Assembly (NCBI GenBank): GCA_002384765.1
Contig: DGBM01000049.1
Span: 1 to 5,319, forward strand
Source: Demequinaceae bacterium UBA4004
GTDB taxonomy: Bacteria; Actinomycetota; Actinomycetes; Actinomycetales; Demequinaceae
Length of the DNA stretch: 5,319 bases
Direction: 5' to 3'
The stretch's first letter is position 1. Each line of letters opens with the position of its first letter. Positions 4,837 to 5,319 of this stretch are shown in pieces. Both the position numbers and the translations under genes were made by a program. A model generated the notes under the pieces. It saw only the letters and a program-made list of their open reading frames with translations, searched no databases and was not told the origin of the DNA.

Positions 4837-5319
4837 TTATCCGCCCGTGCGGCGGCGTCCGCCAAACCATGCCCACCAGCTCGGCGGGTTCTCATTCCGT
4901 CGCGGGGTGCGTACGTCGATGTCGCCGAGGATTCCGTACGCCTTCACGCGGATCCTCGGCATACCGGGGAGGCGCGGCGCGGTAGCGATCCGCAGCTCCC
5001 GATCACCGAGGAGGTCGAAGCCGGTGAGCTCGACGTCCACTCCATCAGGGACGTCGACGGTCAGGTTGCCGAAGAAGGTGACCGCAGCGATCTCGATGAC
5101 CTCATCGACCACCACAACTTCGCGCAGGTCGAGATGCACGTCGCCCAGGATTGCGAACACACGCATCTTTCGCGGCAGATGCCAACGACCAGTGTGCTTG
5201 CGGTCCCCCAGTACCGCGACTACCGACGAGACCGGCTCGGCAGCGTCAGCCGCGGGCGCGATGTCGATGCCGTCGGTCGCGGTCTCGAGCTGGCCACGGT
5301 TAGCAGCAGCCAGGACGAT
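4837..5319 (-). CDS. DUF1707 / LiaF-like C-terminal domain protein, N-terminus outside the window
   Basis: The frame is open from the right edge to TAA 4837-4839, giving the last 160 residues. The first residues (AANRGQLETATDGI, 5-18) match the end of an actinobacterial DUF1707 domain. After a short Ala/Pro-rich linker comes VVAVLGDRKHTGRW (33-46) and then MRVFAILGDVHLDLRE (52-67), hallmarks of the LiaF-like cell-wall-active-antibiotics-response domain (DUF2154). A G-D or G-N turn recurs at residues 38, 59, 84, 105 and 132, as expected of a repetitive beta fold. The tail PSWWAWFGGRRR is aromatic and basic, and could contact a membrane or another protein. LiaF regulates envelope-stress signalling in Firmicutes; the role of the actinobacterial proteins is not established. 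An internal ATG at 5166 is not the start, since family motifs continue upstream of it. Confidence 0.85.
   Translation of the reverse strand: MVLAAANRGQLETATDGIDIAPAADAAEPVSSVVAVLGDRKHTGRWHLPRKMRVFAILGDVHLDLREVVVVDEVIEIAAVTFFGNLTVDVPDGVDVELTGFDLLGDRELRIATAPRLPGMPRIRVKAYGILGDIDVRTPRRNENPPSWWAWFGGRRRTGG

Overview
The window looks like chromosomal DNA of a high-GC actinobacterium. A Mycobacteriales member (mycobacteria, Rhodococcus, Nocardia relatives) fits best: codons are GC-rich at third positions, the pyrimidine-reductase-like protein resembles mycobacterial Rv2671, the alcohol dehydrogenase resembles the Rhodococcus ADH-A type, one protein has the actinobacterial DUF1707/LiaF-like architecture, and one gene may be leaderless. 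These family calls come from recognised motifs, not a database search.

Layout from left to right. (1) The 3' end of an alpha/beta-hydrolase gene (+), followed by a very strong 21-bp-arm hairpin that probably terminates it. (2) A GNAT acetyltransferase gene (+) with no ribosome binding site and a possible promoter placed for a leaderless transcript. (3) A roughly 120-bp gap holding what looks like a remnant of a glutathione-synthetase-like ATP-grasp gene. (4) Two genes on the minus strand: a zinc-dependent alcohol dehydrogenase and, downstream of it, a RibD C-terminal-type (pyrimidine/dihydrofolate reductase-like) protein. A long inverted repeat lies between them. (5) A 174-bp divergent intergenic region, then two plus-strand genes: a pentapeptide-repeat protein with about 29 in-register repeats, and a second, short RibD_C/DHFR-like reductase. 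(6) A convergent zone with a small hairpin, a doubtful small membrane-protein frame on the minus strand, and three CYTACCG repeats spaced exactly 17 bp apart. (7) The 3' part of a DUF1707/LiaF-like cell-envelope protein (-), running off the right edge.

The genes do not form one obvious pathway. They look like small metabolic and stress-accessory units: an NAD-dependent alcohol/aldehyde oxidoreductase, two RibD_C-fold reductases, an N-acetyltransferase, and a pentapeptide-repeat protein from a superfamily that includes gyrase-protecting proteins. No mobile element, RNA gene, CRISPR array or phage gene is visible. I did not find a convincing new multi-gene system. The best leads are the gene-loss scar at 982-1115, the two long inverted repeats, and the pairing of a perfectly phased pentapeptide helix with a RibD_C reductase.
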